Shown: positions 1 to 5,805 of the stretch, piece by piece | Numbering within the stretch: position 1 is the first letter of the stretch | Layout of the letters: each line of letters begins with the position of its first letter | Made by a program: the position numbers and the translations under genes | The notes under the pieces: model-generated | The model's database searches: none | What the model saw: only the letters and a program-made list of their open reading frames with translations | What the model was told of the DNA's origin: nothing | Source of the DNA: Sphingomonadales bacterium | Lineage (GTDB): Bacteria > Pseudomonadota > Alphaproteobacteria > Sphingomonadales > Sphingomonadaceae | NCBI GenBank assembly: GCA_024636595.1 | Contig: JAGXGT010000134.1 | Coordinates: 1 to 11,811, forward strand | DNA: 11,811 bases | Direction: 5' to 3'

Positions 1-156
1 AGCAAATTGTCACCGATCCGGCAGCGTTTCGAGGAACTGCGCAAGGACACGGCGGCGATTGACGCGATCTTGCGCGACGGTTCGGAAAAGGCTTCGGCGA
101 TGGCGCGACCGACGGTGGAAGCCGCTTATGCCGCGCTGGGACTGCTCCGCAACTAG
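1..156 (+). CDS. trpS: Tryptophanyl-tRNA synthetase, C-terminal end (partial)
   Basis: Only the last 51 codons are present; the frame is open from base 1 and stops at TAG 154-156. The visible peptide begins SKLSPIRQRFEEL and continues with an Ile-Asp-x-Ile-Leu-x-x-Gly-Ser-Glu-Lys-Ala stretch, then a helix ending in ALGLLRN. This matches the usual C-terminal helical segment of class I tryptophanyl-tRNA synthetases, in which a run like 'L-x-x-G-A-E-R-A-x-x-I-A' precedes a terminal 'VGL/F'. The enzyme charges tRNA-Trp in the cytoplasm. The catalytic HIGH and KMSKS motifs lie outside the window, so the call rests on the tail alone. The gap to murA is 77 bp, so co-transcription is possible. No clear intrinsic terminator is visible in that gap. 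Confidence 0.8.
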   Translation, partial: SKLSPIRQRFEELRKDTAAIDAILRDGSEKASAMARPTVEAAYAALGLLRN

Positions 157-233
157 CGCCTTGTTCTGCTGTCTCCGGTTGCATCCGGCGCAAGAAGCTT
201 GCCTGCCTCGCCATTTGCGGTAAATGCTAGGCC

Positions 234-1517
234 ATGGATATTATCTCAATACGCGGCGGCAATCGGCTGTCAGGCACAATCCCGATTTCCGGCGCGAAGA
301 ATAGCGCTCTCACCCTGCTGCCCTGTGCGCTGCTGACCGATGAACCGGTCACCCTGCGCAATCTGCCGCGGCTCGCCGATGTCGACAGTTTCGGCCATCT
401 GCTCAACCAGCTCGGCGTTTCCACGACCATCGAAGGCGCGAGACCGGAAGATTTCGGCCGGGTGATGACGCTCAAGGCCGGCCGGATCACCTCGACCGAA
501 GCGCCTTATGATATTGTCCGGAAAATGCGGGCGTCGATCCTGGTGCTGGGCCCGCTGTTGGCGCGCGCCGGTGAATGCCGGGTTTCTCTGCCCGGTGGCT
601 GCGCGATCGGCAACCGCCCGATCGACCTGCATCTGAAAGCGATCGAGGCGCTCGGCGCGAGCATCGAGACCACCAGCGGCTATGTCATTGCCCGCGTGCC
701 CGACGGTGGTTTGCCCGGCGGCGATTTCACCTTTCCGGTCGTCTCGGTCGGAGCGACGGAGAACGCGTTGATGGCTGCGGTGCTTGCCAATGGCACCAGC
801 ATTCTCAGAAACGCAGCTCGCGAACCGGAAATTGTCGATTTGTGCAATATGCTGGTCGCCATGGGCGGCGAGATTGAAGGCATTGGTTCGTCAACCCTCA
901 CCATCACCGGTGTCGACCGGCTGCACGGCTGCACCTATCGGGTGATGTCGGACCGGATCGAAGCGGGCAGCTATGCCTGCGCGGTCGGTATCGCTGGCGG
1001 CGAAGTCAATCTGCTGGCTGCCAAGGCAGACGAAATGGAGGCGACCCTGGACGCCCTGCGTCTGGCCGGGCTTTCCATCGAAACCCACGCCAAGGGCATA
1101 AGGGTCGCATCCGATGGGAAGCTGAAACCGCTCACCCTGTCCACCGCTCCCTATCCCGGTCTGGCGACCGATATGCAGGCGCAGCTAATGGCGATGCTCT
1201 GCCTCGCCGATGGCGCCAGTGTGCTGACCGAAACCATTTTCGAAAACCGCTATATGCATGTGCCCGAACTCAACCGGATGGGCGCCGATATCGAAACCAA
1301 GGGCCGGACCGCCGTGGTCCGGGGAGTCAATAAACTGACCGGTGCGCCGGTAATGGCAACCGATCTGCGCGCCTCGATGAGTCTGGCGATTGCCGGCCTG
1401 GCGGCAGAAGGCGAAACCCGGCTGCAACGTATCTACCATCTGGATCGGGGCTACGAGCGGCTGGAAGAGAAGCTGGCAGCTGTCGGCGCCGATATCGAGC
1501 GGATCAGCGGCGATTGA
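234..1517 (+). CDS. murA: UDP-N-acetylglucosamine 1-carboxyvinyltransferase MurA
   Basis: A 427-residue cytoplasmic enzyme that transfers enolpyruvate from PEP to UDP-GlcNAc, the first committed step of peptidoglycan synthesis. Recognisable landmarks are the N-terminal SGAKNSAL segment (Lys22 binds PEP/UDP-GlcNAc), the catalytic-loop cysteine Cys123 in LPGGCAIGNRPIDLHL (E. coli Cys115), Asp313 in ATDMQAQ (the catalytic Asp305 position), ENRYMHVPELNRMGA at 337-351, and Arg379 in DLRAS. The loop residue is Cys, not Asp, so the family's usual fosfomycin-sensitive loop is intact. Length is typical (about 420). The ATG at 234 puts the protein start where the family begins. No good Shine-Dalgarno precedes it; a weak TTGCCT (199-204)/TAAATG (221-226) pair would place a transcript start almost at the ATG, so a leaderless or read-through message is possible. 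The ORF is complete. Confidence 0.97.
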   Translation: MDIISIRGGNRLSGTIPISGAKNSALTLLPCALLTDEPVTLRNLPRLADVDSFGHLLNQLGVSTTIEGARPEDFGRVMTLKAGRITSTEAPYDIVRKMRASILVLGPLLARAGECRVSLPGGCAIGNRPIDLHLKAIEALGASIETTSGYVIARVPDGGLPGGDFTFPVVSVGATENALMAAVLANGTSILRNAAREPEIVDLCNMLVAMGGEIEGIGSSTLTITGVDRLHGCTYRVMSDRIEAGSYACAVGIAGGEVNLLAAKADEMEATLDALRLAGLSIETHAKGIRVASDGKLKPLTLSTAPYPGLATDMQAQLMAMLCLADGASVLTETIFENRYMHVPELNRMGADIETKGRTAVVRGVNKLTGAPVMATDLRASMSLAIAGLAAEGETRLQRIYHLDRGYERLEEKLAAVGADIERISGD

Positions 1518-1544
1518 TCAGCCCTCGCTAGCACTTATGGCAGC

Positions 1545-1573
1545 TTGTCATTGCGGCGGATTTGCCGTGTAGT
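1545..1573 (+). promoter_or_regulatory. Candidate sigma70-type promoter of the P450 operon
   Basis: TTGTCA at 1545-1550 (5 of 6 to TTGACA), a 17-nt spacer and TGTAGT at 1568-1573 (4 of 6 to TATAAT). It lies in the only sizeable gap (85 bp) between murA and the SnoaL-like gene. Predicted transcription start is near 1580, which leaves a short leader containing the purine-rich ribosome binding site gaggagagga at 1586-1595, 7 nt before the ATG at 1603. It is a pattern match only; the -10 is weak. Confidence 0.4.
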
Positions 1574-1602
1574 CTCTCCCAAAATGAGGAGAGGATGAGT
1601 CC

Positions 1603-2013
1603 ATGTTTACAGGACCAATGGAAGATCGGCTGGCGATCCGGGAATTGCACGACGCCTATTGCGACGCCGTGCTGCGCAAGGATCCCGACGACTGGGGCGC
1701 GCTGTGGACCGAAGATGCCGTCTGGTCGCTGATGGGCACCGAAGTGGTCGGCCGCGAAAATATCGTCAATCTGTGGAACGGCGCGATGGCTCAGTTTGAT
1801 GCCGTCAGTTTCCTGGGCATACCCGCCAGTCTGGAAGTCACCGGCGATACCGCATCCGGCCGTTATCAGACCCATGAAATCCTGGTCGAAAAGGGCCAGC
1901 CGCGCGTGGCCGGCGGGCGCTATGATGATGAATTTGTCAAAGTCGATGGCCAGTGGCTTTACAGCAAACGGATATTTGTCGTCGTCGCTCAGTTCGGCGG
2001 CAACAAACTTTAG
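1603..2013 (+). CDS. SnoaL-like / NTF2-fold family protein
   Basis: A 136-residue soluble protein. The N-terminal pattern MEDRLAIRELHDAYCDAVLR, followed by an Asp-Asp-Trp-x-x-Leu-Trp-Thr-Glu-Asp-Ala run at 29-39, is the hallmark of SnoaL_4-type members of the nuclear transport factor 2 superfamily. The later strands read GRYQTHEILVE (87-96) and GGRYDDEFVKVDGQWLYSKR (104-123), also typical, the latter with the usual D-G-x-W turn. Relatives include polyketide cyclases, ketosteroid isomerases, dehydratases and limonene-epoxide hydrolases, as well as many proteins of unknown function. Tyr19 and His91 are candidate pocket residues, but I cannot assign a reaction. The strong SD at 1586-1595 supports ATG 1603; ATG 1618 (Met6) is an alternative with poorer spacing. 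First gene of a four-gene operon; the next gene starts 13 bp after its stop. Confidence 0.85.
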   Translation: MFTGPMEDRLAIRELHDAYCDAVLRKDPDDWGALWTEDAVWSLMGTEVVGRENIVNLWNGAMAQFDAVSFLGIPASLEVTGDTASGRYQTHEILVEKGQPRVAGGRYDDEFVKVDGQWLYSKRIFVVVAQFGGNKL

Positions 2014-2026
2014 GGGAATTTGAGGC

Positions 2027-2368
2027 ATGGCAAAAATTTTGATCGCGGCGCATATTGATGTCGCCCCCGAAACACGGGAAGAATGCTTGAAGAAAGCGCA
2101 GCCCTATATCGACGGGGCGCTGACCCAGGAAGGGTGTCTGTGCTACAGCTGGTGCGCTGACATGCATAACCCGTCGCGGATCGAAGTGTTTGAGGAATGG
2201 ACCGATGAAGAGGCTCTCGCCCAGCATTTTCAGGATGTTCATTATGCCAGCATGCTCGCCCATATCGGCAGCTATGGTCTGATCAATGCGGTCAGCGCCA
2301 AATATCGGGTCGATGCCGAAGGGCCGGTTTATAATGCAGAAGGCAAGCCGACCCCTTCTTTTGACTAA
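2027..2368 (+). CDS. ABM-fold (antibiotic biosynthesis monooxygenase / quinol monooxygenase-like) protein
   Basis: A 113-residue protein with the dimeric alpha/beta-barrel signature of the ABM family: an N-terminal beta strand (KILIAAHIDV), an amphipathic helix (PETREECLKKAQPYIDGAL), EGCLCYSW at 35-42, a strand SRIEVFEEWTD (50-60) with the conserved Glu-x-Trp, and EEALAQHFQDVHY (61-73) with the typical Ala-x-x-x-His-x-x-x-x-His helix. Some members (YgiN, ActVA-Orf6) are cofactor-free monooxygenases acting on quinols or aromatic polyketides. Others degrade heme or have no known activity, so the substrate here is open. The SD AGGGGAA overlaps the TAG stop of the upstream gene (2011-2017), with a second GAGG at 2022-2025, so translation is probably coupled to the SnoaL-like gene. 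The P450 gene follows after 18 bp. Confidence 0.82.
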   Translation: MAKILIAAHIDVAPETREECLKKAQPYIDGALTQEGCLCYSWCADMHNPSRIEVFEEWTDEEALAQHFQDVHYASMLAHIGSYGLINAVSAKYRVDAEGPVYNAEGKPTPSFD

Positions 2369-2386
2369 TTTATACAGGAACTTGCC

Positions 2387-3634
2387 ATGAACGAAGCAAT
2401 ATCCAAATCGCTTTTCCAGCCCGACATTTTGGCTGATCCATTTGATTTCTATGAAGAAAAACGGGCCAAAAGCCCGGTCTTTTTCGACGAGGCCAGCGGC
2501 ACCTATGTCGTGCTGGATTATGATCTGATCTCGGAAGCAGTCGGTCGGCTGGATGATTTTTCCAATAATTTCAACGCGCTGCTCTCCGGCGGAAAATCCG
2601 AGGAAGAGCTCCAAAATGACGAGGAATTGCAGGCGATTCAGGCAAAGGGCTGGCCGCAGGTAAACACCTTGCTGACCGCCGACCAGCCGGTCCACACGCG
2701 GTTCCGCAAATTGGTCAATCTCGCTTTCTCGATGCCGAAAGTGAACAAGCTTGAAGACAGCATGCGGGAAATGTCGAACGAACTGATCGACAATTTCATC
2801 GACAAGGGTGAATGCGAATTTGTCACCGAATATGCCATCCCAATGCCGGTCCGGACCATTGCCGTGCAACTGGGTCTAGACGTGGCCGATGCCCACACGA
2901 TCAAGCGCTGGACCAATGCCTTTGTCGACCGCTTGTCGGGCATGATGACCCGCGAGCGGCAGCTGGAAACCGAGCGCGAGGTTGTCGAATATCAGCATGC
3001 GCTGAAAGCCAATATGGATGAACGCCGCAAGGAAGCGAAAGAGGATATCCTGTCCGATCTGGTCAACGCACAGGTTGATGGCGAACGGCCGCTCGACGAT
3101 GCGGAATCTTTGTCCATCGTCCAGCAGTTGATGGTCGCCGGCAATGAAACCACAACCGCGGCGCTGGCCGAAGGCATGCGGCTTTTCGCCACCAACCCCG
3201 ACCAGTATAAAAAGATTCAGGACGACCCTTCGCTTATCCCCAATGCGGTCGAGGAAGTGCTGCGCATGTCGAGCGGCTCGTCGGGTATCTGGCGGGTCAT
3301 GCACCGCGATGCTGAACTGGGCGGCGTGATGCTGCCCAAGGGCGCGATGGTCATGATGCGCTATCACGCCGCCAATCGCGATCCCAAACAGTTTGAAAAT
3401 CCGAACGAATTCCAGGTCGATCGCAAGAATGCGCGGACCCATCTGGCGTTCGGCAAGGGCATCCACATGTGCGTCGGCAATATGTTGTCGCGCAAGGAAA
3501 TGACCGTGTCGTTCCAGCAATTCGCCAAACGCATGGACAATATCCGGATCAAGGAAGGCGCTGAACTCAACTATCCGCCCAATATGATGCTGCGGGGACT
3601 GGCCAATCTGCCGATCCTGTTCGACAAGAAATAG
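2387..3634 (+). CDS. Cytochrome P450
   Basis: A 415-residue soluble bacterial P450 monooxygenase, full length for class I enzymes, with no membrane anchor. Visible motifs in order: C-helix HTRFR (His103, Arg107, heme propionate contacts); I-helix AGNETTT at 251-257 (acid Glu254, then Thr255-Thr257 for oxygen activation); the ExxR pair Glu290/Arg293; and the heme loop FGKGIHMCVG at 355-364, with Cys362 as the thiolate ligand. The stretch AANRDPKQFENPNEF (328-342) is the usual meander. It should hydroxylate or epoxidise a hydrophobic small molecule using electrons from a ferredoxin, but no ferredoxin or reductase gene is in the window. SD caggaa at 2375-2380 is 6 nt before the ATG. It lies between the ABM and SDR genes in one operon. 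The residues after ExxR lack the Pro seen in many P450s. The CYP family cannot be assigned from this sequence alone. Confidence 0.96.
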   Translation: MNEAISKSLFQPDILADPFDFYEEKRAKSPVFFDEASGTYVVLDYDLISEAVGRLDDFSNNFNALLSGGKSEEELQNDEELQAIQAKGWPQVNTLLTADQPVHTRFRKLVNLAFSMPKVNKLEDSMREMSNELIDNFIDKGECEFVTEYAIPMPVRTIAVQLGLDVADAHTIKRWTNAFVDRLSGMMTRERQLETEREVVEYQHALKANMDERRKEAKEDILSDLVNAQVDGERPLDDAESLSIVQQLMVAGNETTTAALAEGMRLFATNPDQYKKIQDDPSLIPNAVEEVLRMSSGSSGIWRVMHRDAELGGVMLPKGAMVMMRYHAANRDPKQFENPNEFQVDRKNARTHLAFGKGIHMCVGNMLSRKEMTVSFQQFAKRMDNIRIKEGAELNYPPNMMLRGLANLPILFDKK

Positions 3635-3655
3635 ACCGGAAAGCGGGAACATAAA

Positions 3656-4426
3656 ATGGGCATGATGGACGGAAAAGTCGCACTGATCTCGGGCGGCGCG
3701 GAAGGCATTGGCGGCACCGCCGGACAGCGTGTGATCGAGGAAGGCGGCTCGGTAATGCTTGCCGATATCCAGATCGACAAGGCGCGGGCCCATGCGGCAG
3801 CGCTGGGCGAACGCGCCGACGCGGTCGAGCTGGATGTGCGCAATCTCGATCAGTGGCAGGCAGCGGTTGACGCTACCAAGAAACGCTTTGGCAAGATCAC
3901 GACATTGTTCAATGTCGCCGGTATTTCCGAACCGGGATCGGTCGACGAGGTCGATCTGGAAAGCTGGAACCGGACGATCGATATCAATCTGCAGGGCACA
4001 TTCTACGGCTGCCGTGTCGGCCTGCCGGCGATCATCGAAAGCGGTGAGGACGGTGCGATTGTCAATATCGGATCGATGCTGGCGATGCGTCCCGGTGCCC
4101 AGTTCGCAGCTTATTGTGCGAGCAAGGCGGCGGTAACCGCTCTGAGCAAATCGCTTGCCCTGCACTGCGCTGCGGAGAAATATCCGGTACGGGTCAACAC
4201 CGTCCATCCCGGCGCAATCGATACGCCGATGTACCAGCGCTATCTGGCCGCTTATCCCGGCCCGCATGAGGAAGCGGTGGAACTGTTCAACCGCAATCAT
4301 CCGATCAACCGGGTCGGTCAGGCGGTCGAAGTCGCCAATGCGATGCTATGGCTGGCCAGCGACCTGAGCAGCTTCACCACCGCCAATGATGTCACCGTTG
4401 ACGGCGGCGGCAGCTACCGGGAATGA
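3656..4426 (+). CDS. Short-chain dehydrogenase/reductase (SDR), classical type
   Basis: A 256-residue NAD(P)-dependent oxidoreductase with a Rossmann fold. The nucleotide loop is SGGAEGIGG at 12-20. Asp37 at the end of beta2 (LADI) favours NAD(H) over NADP(H), by family knowledge. NVAG at 86-89 stands where many members have NNAG. The catalytic set is Asn111, Ser140, Tyr153 and Lys157 (YCASK). PGAIDTPM at 185-192 and the C-terminal DGGGSYRE are standard for classical SDRs. It probably oxidises an alcohol, perhaps one made by the adjacent P450, or reduces a ketone; the substrate is unknown. Start ATG 3656 is 21 bp after the P450 stop. The SD is weak (gcggga), and Met3/Met4 are alternative starts. 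Last gene of the operon; only 6 bp separate its stop from the A-tract of the opposing gene's terminator. Confidence 0.95.
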   Translation: MGMMDGKVALISGGAEGIGGTAGQRVIEEGGSVMLADIQIDKARAHAAALGERADAVELDVRNLDQWQAAVDATKKRFGKITTLFNVAGISEPGSVDEVDLESWNRTIDINLQGTFYGCRVGLPAIIESGEDGAIVNIGSMLAMRPGAQFAAYCASKAAVTALSKSLALHCAAEKYPVRVNTVHPGAIDTPMYQRYLAAYPGPHEEAVELFNRNHPINRVGQAVEVANAMLWLASDLSSFTTANDVTVDGGGSYRE

Positions 4427-4432
4427 GGGCAC

Positions 4433-4461
4433 AAAAAAAGGTGGCCGGAGCGGGCCACCTT
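4433..4461 (-). terminator. Rho-independent terminator (for the minus-strand lipoprotein gene)
   Basis: A perfect 9-bp stem (AAGGTGGCC 4438-4446 with GGCCACCTT 4453-4461) encloses a 6-nt loop and is flanked on the low-coordinate side by seven A's (4433-4439). Read on the minus strand, this is a GC-rich hairpin followed by a run of T's, a canonical intrinsic terminator about 50 nt beyond the stop of the gene ending at 4510. On the plus strand the hairpin has no T-run, so it would stop the P450 operon less efficiently, though it may still serve both convergent units. Confidence 0.85.
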
Positions 4462-4466
4462 GATTG

Positions 4467-4493
4467 CCGGACAGATTGAAATACGAAGTCCGG
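4467..4493. repeat. Inverted repeat in the lipoprotein 3' region
   Basis: CCGGAC (4467-4472) is repeated inverted as GTCCGG (4488-4493) across a 15-nt loop. It lies between the lipoprotein stop and the terminator hairpin, so the 3' untranslated end of that message would carry two consecutive stem-loops. It may simply stabilise the 3' end; a chance occurrence is also possible for a 6-bp stem. Confidence 0.35.
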
Positions 4494-4509
4494 TGTTTGC
4501 TCTGCTCTT

Positions 4510-5241
4510 CTAACGCCCGTTGCTGGCGACGATATCAACAACCGTGCCGCCACCCGACCGCTTGTTCAGGGTGATCACATAGGCGTCGTCGTCATTTGCT
4601 TTGGATCCGCCCAGCACGTGCTCGCTACCCCGCAAGAGATATTCGGCGTCATATCCGCCGCGCTTGGCCTGGGTGTAATAATAATCGACGACGCTCTTGA
4701 TCGGCGTCGCGGTGGTAAAGCTGACCACGCGAAGGTCGCATTTCCCGGCCGCTTCCTGCACATTGGCTTTGGGATAGACCGCAAATTCCGGCGGTAGCTT
4801 GTTGGCCCAGGCCATATCGTAGGTCAGTTTTTCCTTGCAGACGGGCTTGTTCTGGCGCGCCTCTTGCAGCTCGGCTTTATCCCCGAGCGTCATCGTTTCA
4901 TCGTCCGACGTCATCTGCCGGGGCTTGGGCGCAGCCAGTATTTTCCCGCCTAGTACTGCCTTTGCAGCGGCGCTCCCGTCTTCACCAGTCCCCGGGGGCA
5001 CCGATCCGTCCGCCGCCCCATTGGCGCTGCGAATGGCATTGCGGTTCGCCTGATCGGTCAGATCCGGATCGACCAGGATTGAATCTTCCAGCGCATCGTT
5101 CATCGCCGGGTCAGAGGTCAGATTGTCATCCAGCTGTGCCAGCTCTTCGTCGTTGGCGTCCTTGCTGCCACAGGCGGCAAGCGTCAGCGGTAGCGCAAAA
5201 GCCGCGCCAGACAGCATAAGGGAACGGGTAAGCTTGGACAT
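4510..5241 (-). CDS. Putative lipoprotein of unknown function
   Basis: A 243-residue protein. The N-terminus MSKLTRSLMLSGAAFALPLT is a positively charged then hydrophobic signal peptide ending in a lipobox LAAC (21-24), so Cys24 would be lipidated. Gly25-Ser26 after it gives no inner-membrane retention signal, which suggests the outer membrane. Residues 27-130 are acidic and low-complexity, rich in Asp, Glu, Asn, Ala and Gly, and probably an unstructured tether. Residues 135-243 look folded: Cys135 and Cys168 could form a disulfide, YPKANVQE (156-163) and a DYYYTQAKRGGYDAEYL helix-turn (186-202) are followed by short beta strands. I do not recognise the family. ATG 5241 has an AGGAG box (5250-5254) 8 nt upstream. 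Its own terminator lies downstream, and the upstream 110 bp carries TTAA-type motifs. It is probably transcribed alone. Confidence 0.85.
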   Translation of the reverse strand: MSKLTRSLMLSGAAFALPLTLAACGSKDANDEELAQLDDNLTSDPAMNDALEDSILVDPDLTDQANRNAIRSANGAADGSVPPGTGEDGSAAAKAVLGGKILAAPKPRQMTSDDETMTLGDKAELQEARQNKPVCKEKLTYDMAWANKLPPEFAVYPKANVQEAAGKCDLRVVSFTTATPIKSVVDYYYTQAKRGGYDAEYLLRGSEHVLGGSKANDDDAYVITLNKRSGGGTVVDIVASNGR

Positions 5242-5286
5242 GCGAGGTGCTCCTGAATTTTACCGGACCAAATGCACAAAAAAGCG

Positions 5287-5335
5287 TTAATATTTCGTTA
5301 GGGAAACTGGTTAATCCGGTGACTGGTTGTTAACC
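5287..5335. promoter_or_regulatory. TTAA-rich upstream region, possible CtrA-type sites
   Basis: Upstream of the lipoprotein gene are TTAA-N7-TTAG (5287-5301; on the coding strand CTAA-N7-TTAAC, one mismatch from the Caulobacter CtrA consensus TTAA-N7-TTAAC) and an inverted pair GGTTAA (5309-5314) / TTAACC (5330-5335) whose starts are 21 bp apart, about two helical turns. CtrA is conserved across alphaproteobacteria, so regulation by it is plausible. AT-rich intergenic DNA produces such motifs by chance, so this is only a candidate. Confidence 0.3.
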
Positions 5336-5355
5336 TTTTGTCTCATTTCGGGAAT

Positions 5356-5793
5356 TCACCCGAAGGTCTCCGGCCCGTCGATCTCGCCAAAGCGGATCAG
5401 CCGGGAGGTCAATACCGCCGCCTGCCGGTTGACCACGGCTTTCTGATATTCGGGGTCGGTGACCATTTCCATGAACGCGCCGCTGTTCGGGTAGCGGGCA
5501 ATGAAGGAGGAATCCCACTGCTTGTCATCGGGGCCAATGACCATGCATTCCATCTGGCCGCGCCAGATGATCGTGCCGCCAACCCGCTCGAAAATAGGCC
5601 CGCTGGTCTTGCCATATTCCTGATAGGCGCGCTCTCCGCTCCAGCCCTTGCTCGCATTGGGATGATCCGAGGGATATTGCGCCGATTCATGGAAGCGCAG
5701 CAGATTGAGCATATTGATCGGCACATCGCGTGGCAGCGCCTTGAAGGCATCAAAGCTTTCACGGGTGGGGTCAAGATAGCGATCTTCGGCCAC
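5356..5793 (-). CDS. DUF1330-family protein
   Basis: A 145-residue soluble protein read from a GTG start at 5793. The C-terminal part (about residues 56-138) matches the DUF1330 ferredoxin-like fold: AYQEYGKTSGPIFERVGGTI, then MVIGPDD, a 'W-D-S-S-F-I-A-R-Y-P' strand, AFMEMVTDPEYQKAV and an NRQAAVLTSRLIRF strand. An N-terminal extension containing PINMLNLLRF precedes it. Molecular function is unknown for the family. I chose GTG 5793 over the longer ATG-initiated reading (5862) because AGGAG at 5801-5805 is 7 nt upstream, and the longer form would overlap the preceding gene by 59 bp and add a low-complexity tail. It follows the GNAT gene, with whose stop codon its SD overlaps. Confidence 0.82.
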   Translation of the reverse strand: MAEDRYLDPTRESFDAFKALPRDVPINMLNLLRFHESAQYPSDHPNASKGWSGERAYQEYGKTSGPIFERVGGTIIWRGQMECMVIGPDDKQWDSSFIARYPNSGAFMEMVTDPEYQKAVVNRQAAVLTSRLIRFGEIDGPETFG

Positions 5794-5800
5794 GGCTGTT

Positions 5801-5805
5801 CTCCT
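5801..5805 (-). promoter_or_regulatory. Ribosome binding site that fixes the DUF1330 start
   Basis: AGGAG on the minus strand, 7 nt before the GTG at 5793. It overlaps the TAG stop (5804-5806) of the upstream GNAT gene, so a ribosome finishing that gene sits on this site. This suggests stop-to-start translational coupling and decides in favour of the shorter reading frame. Confidence 0.7.

Noticed and set aside
157..233. Terminator or separate small gene between trpS and murA
   Set aside because: Only 4-5 bp inverted repeats and no T-run; no credible frame.
1937..2869. A 310-codon minus-strand open frame opposite the ABM and P450 genes
   Set aside because: Same reason: a shadow of real plus-strand genes, with no ribosome site or family resemblance.
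2876..4300. A 474-codon open frame on the minus strand across the P450 and SDR genes
   Set aside because: It is antisense to two genes with complete catalytic motifs, its translation has no recognisable domain and an odd His/Arg/Ile-rich composition, and GC-rich codon use commonly opens such frames.
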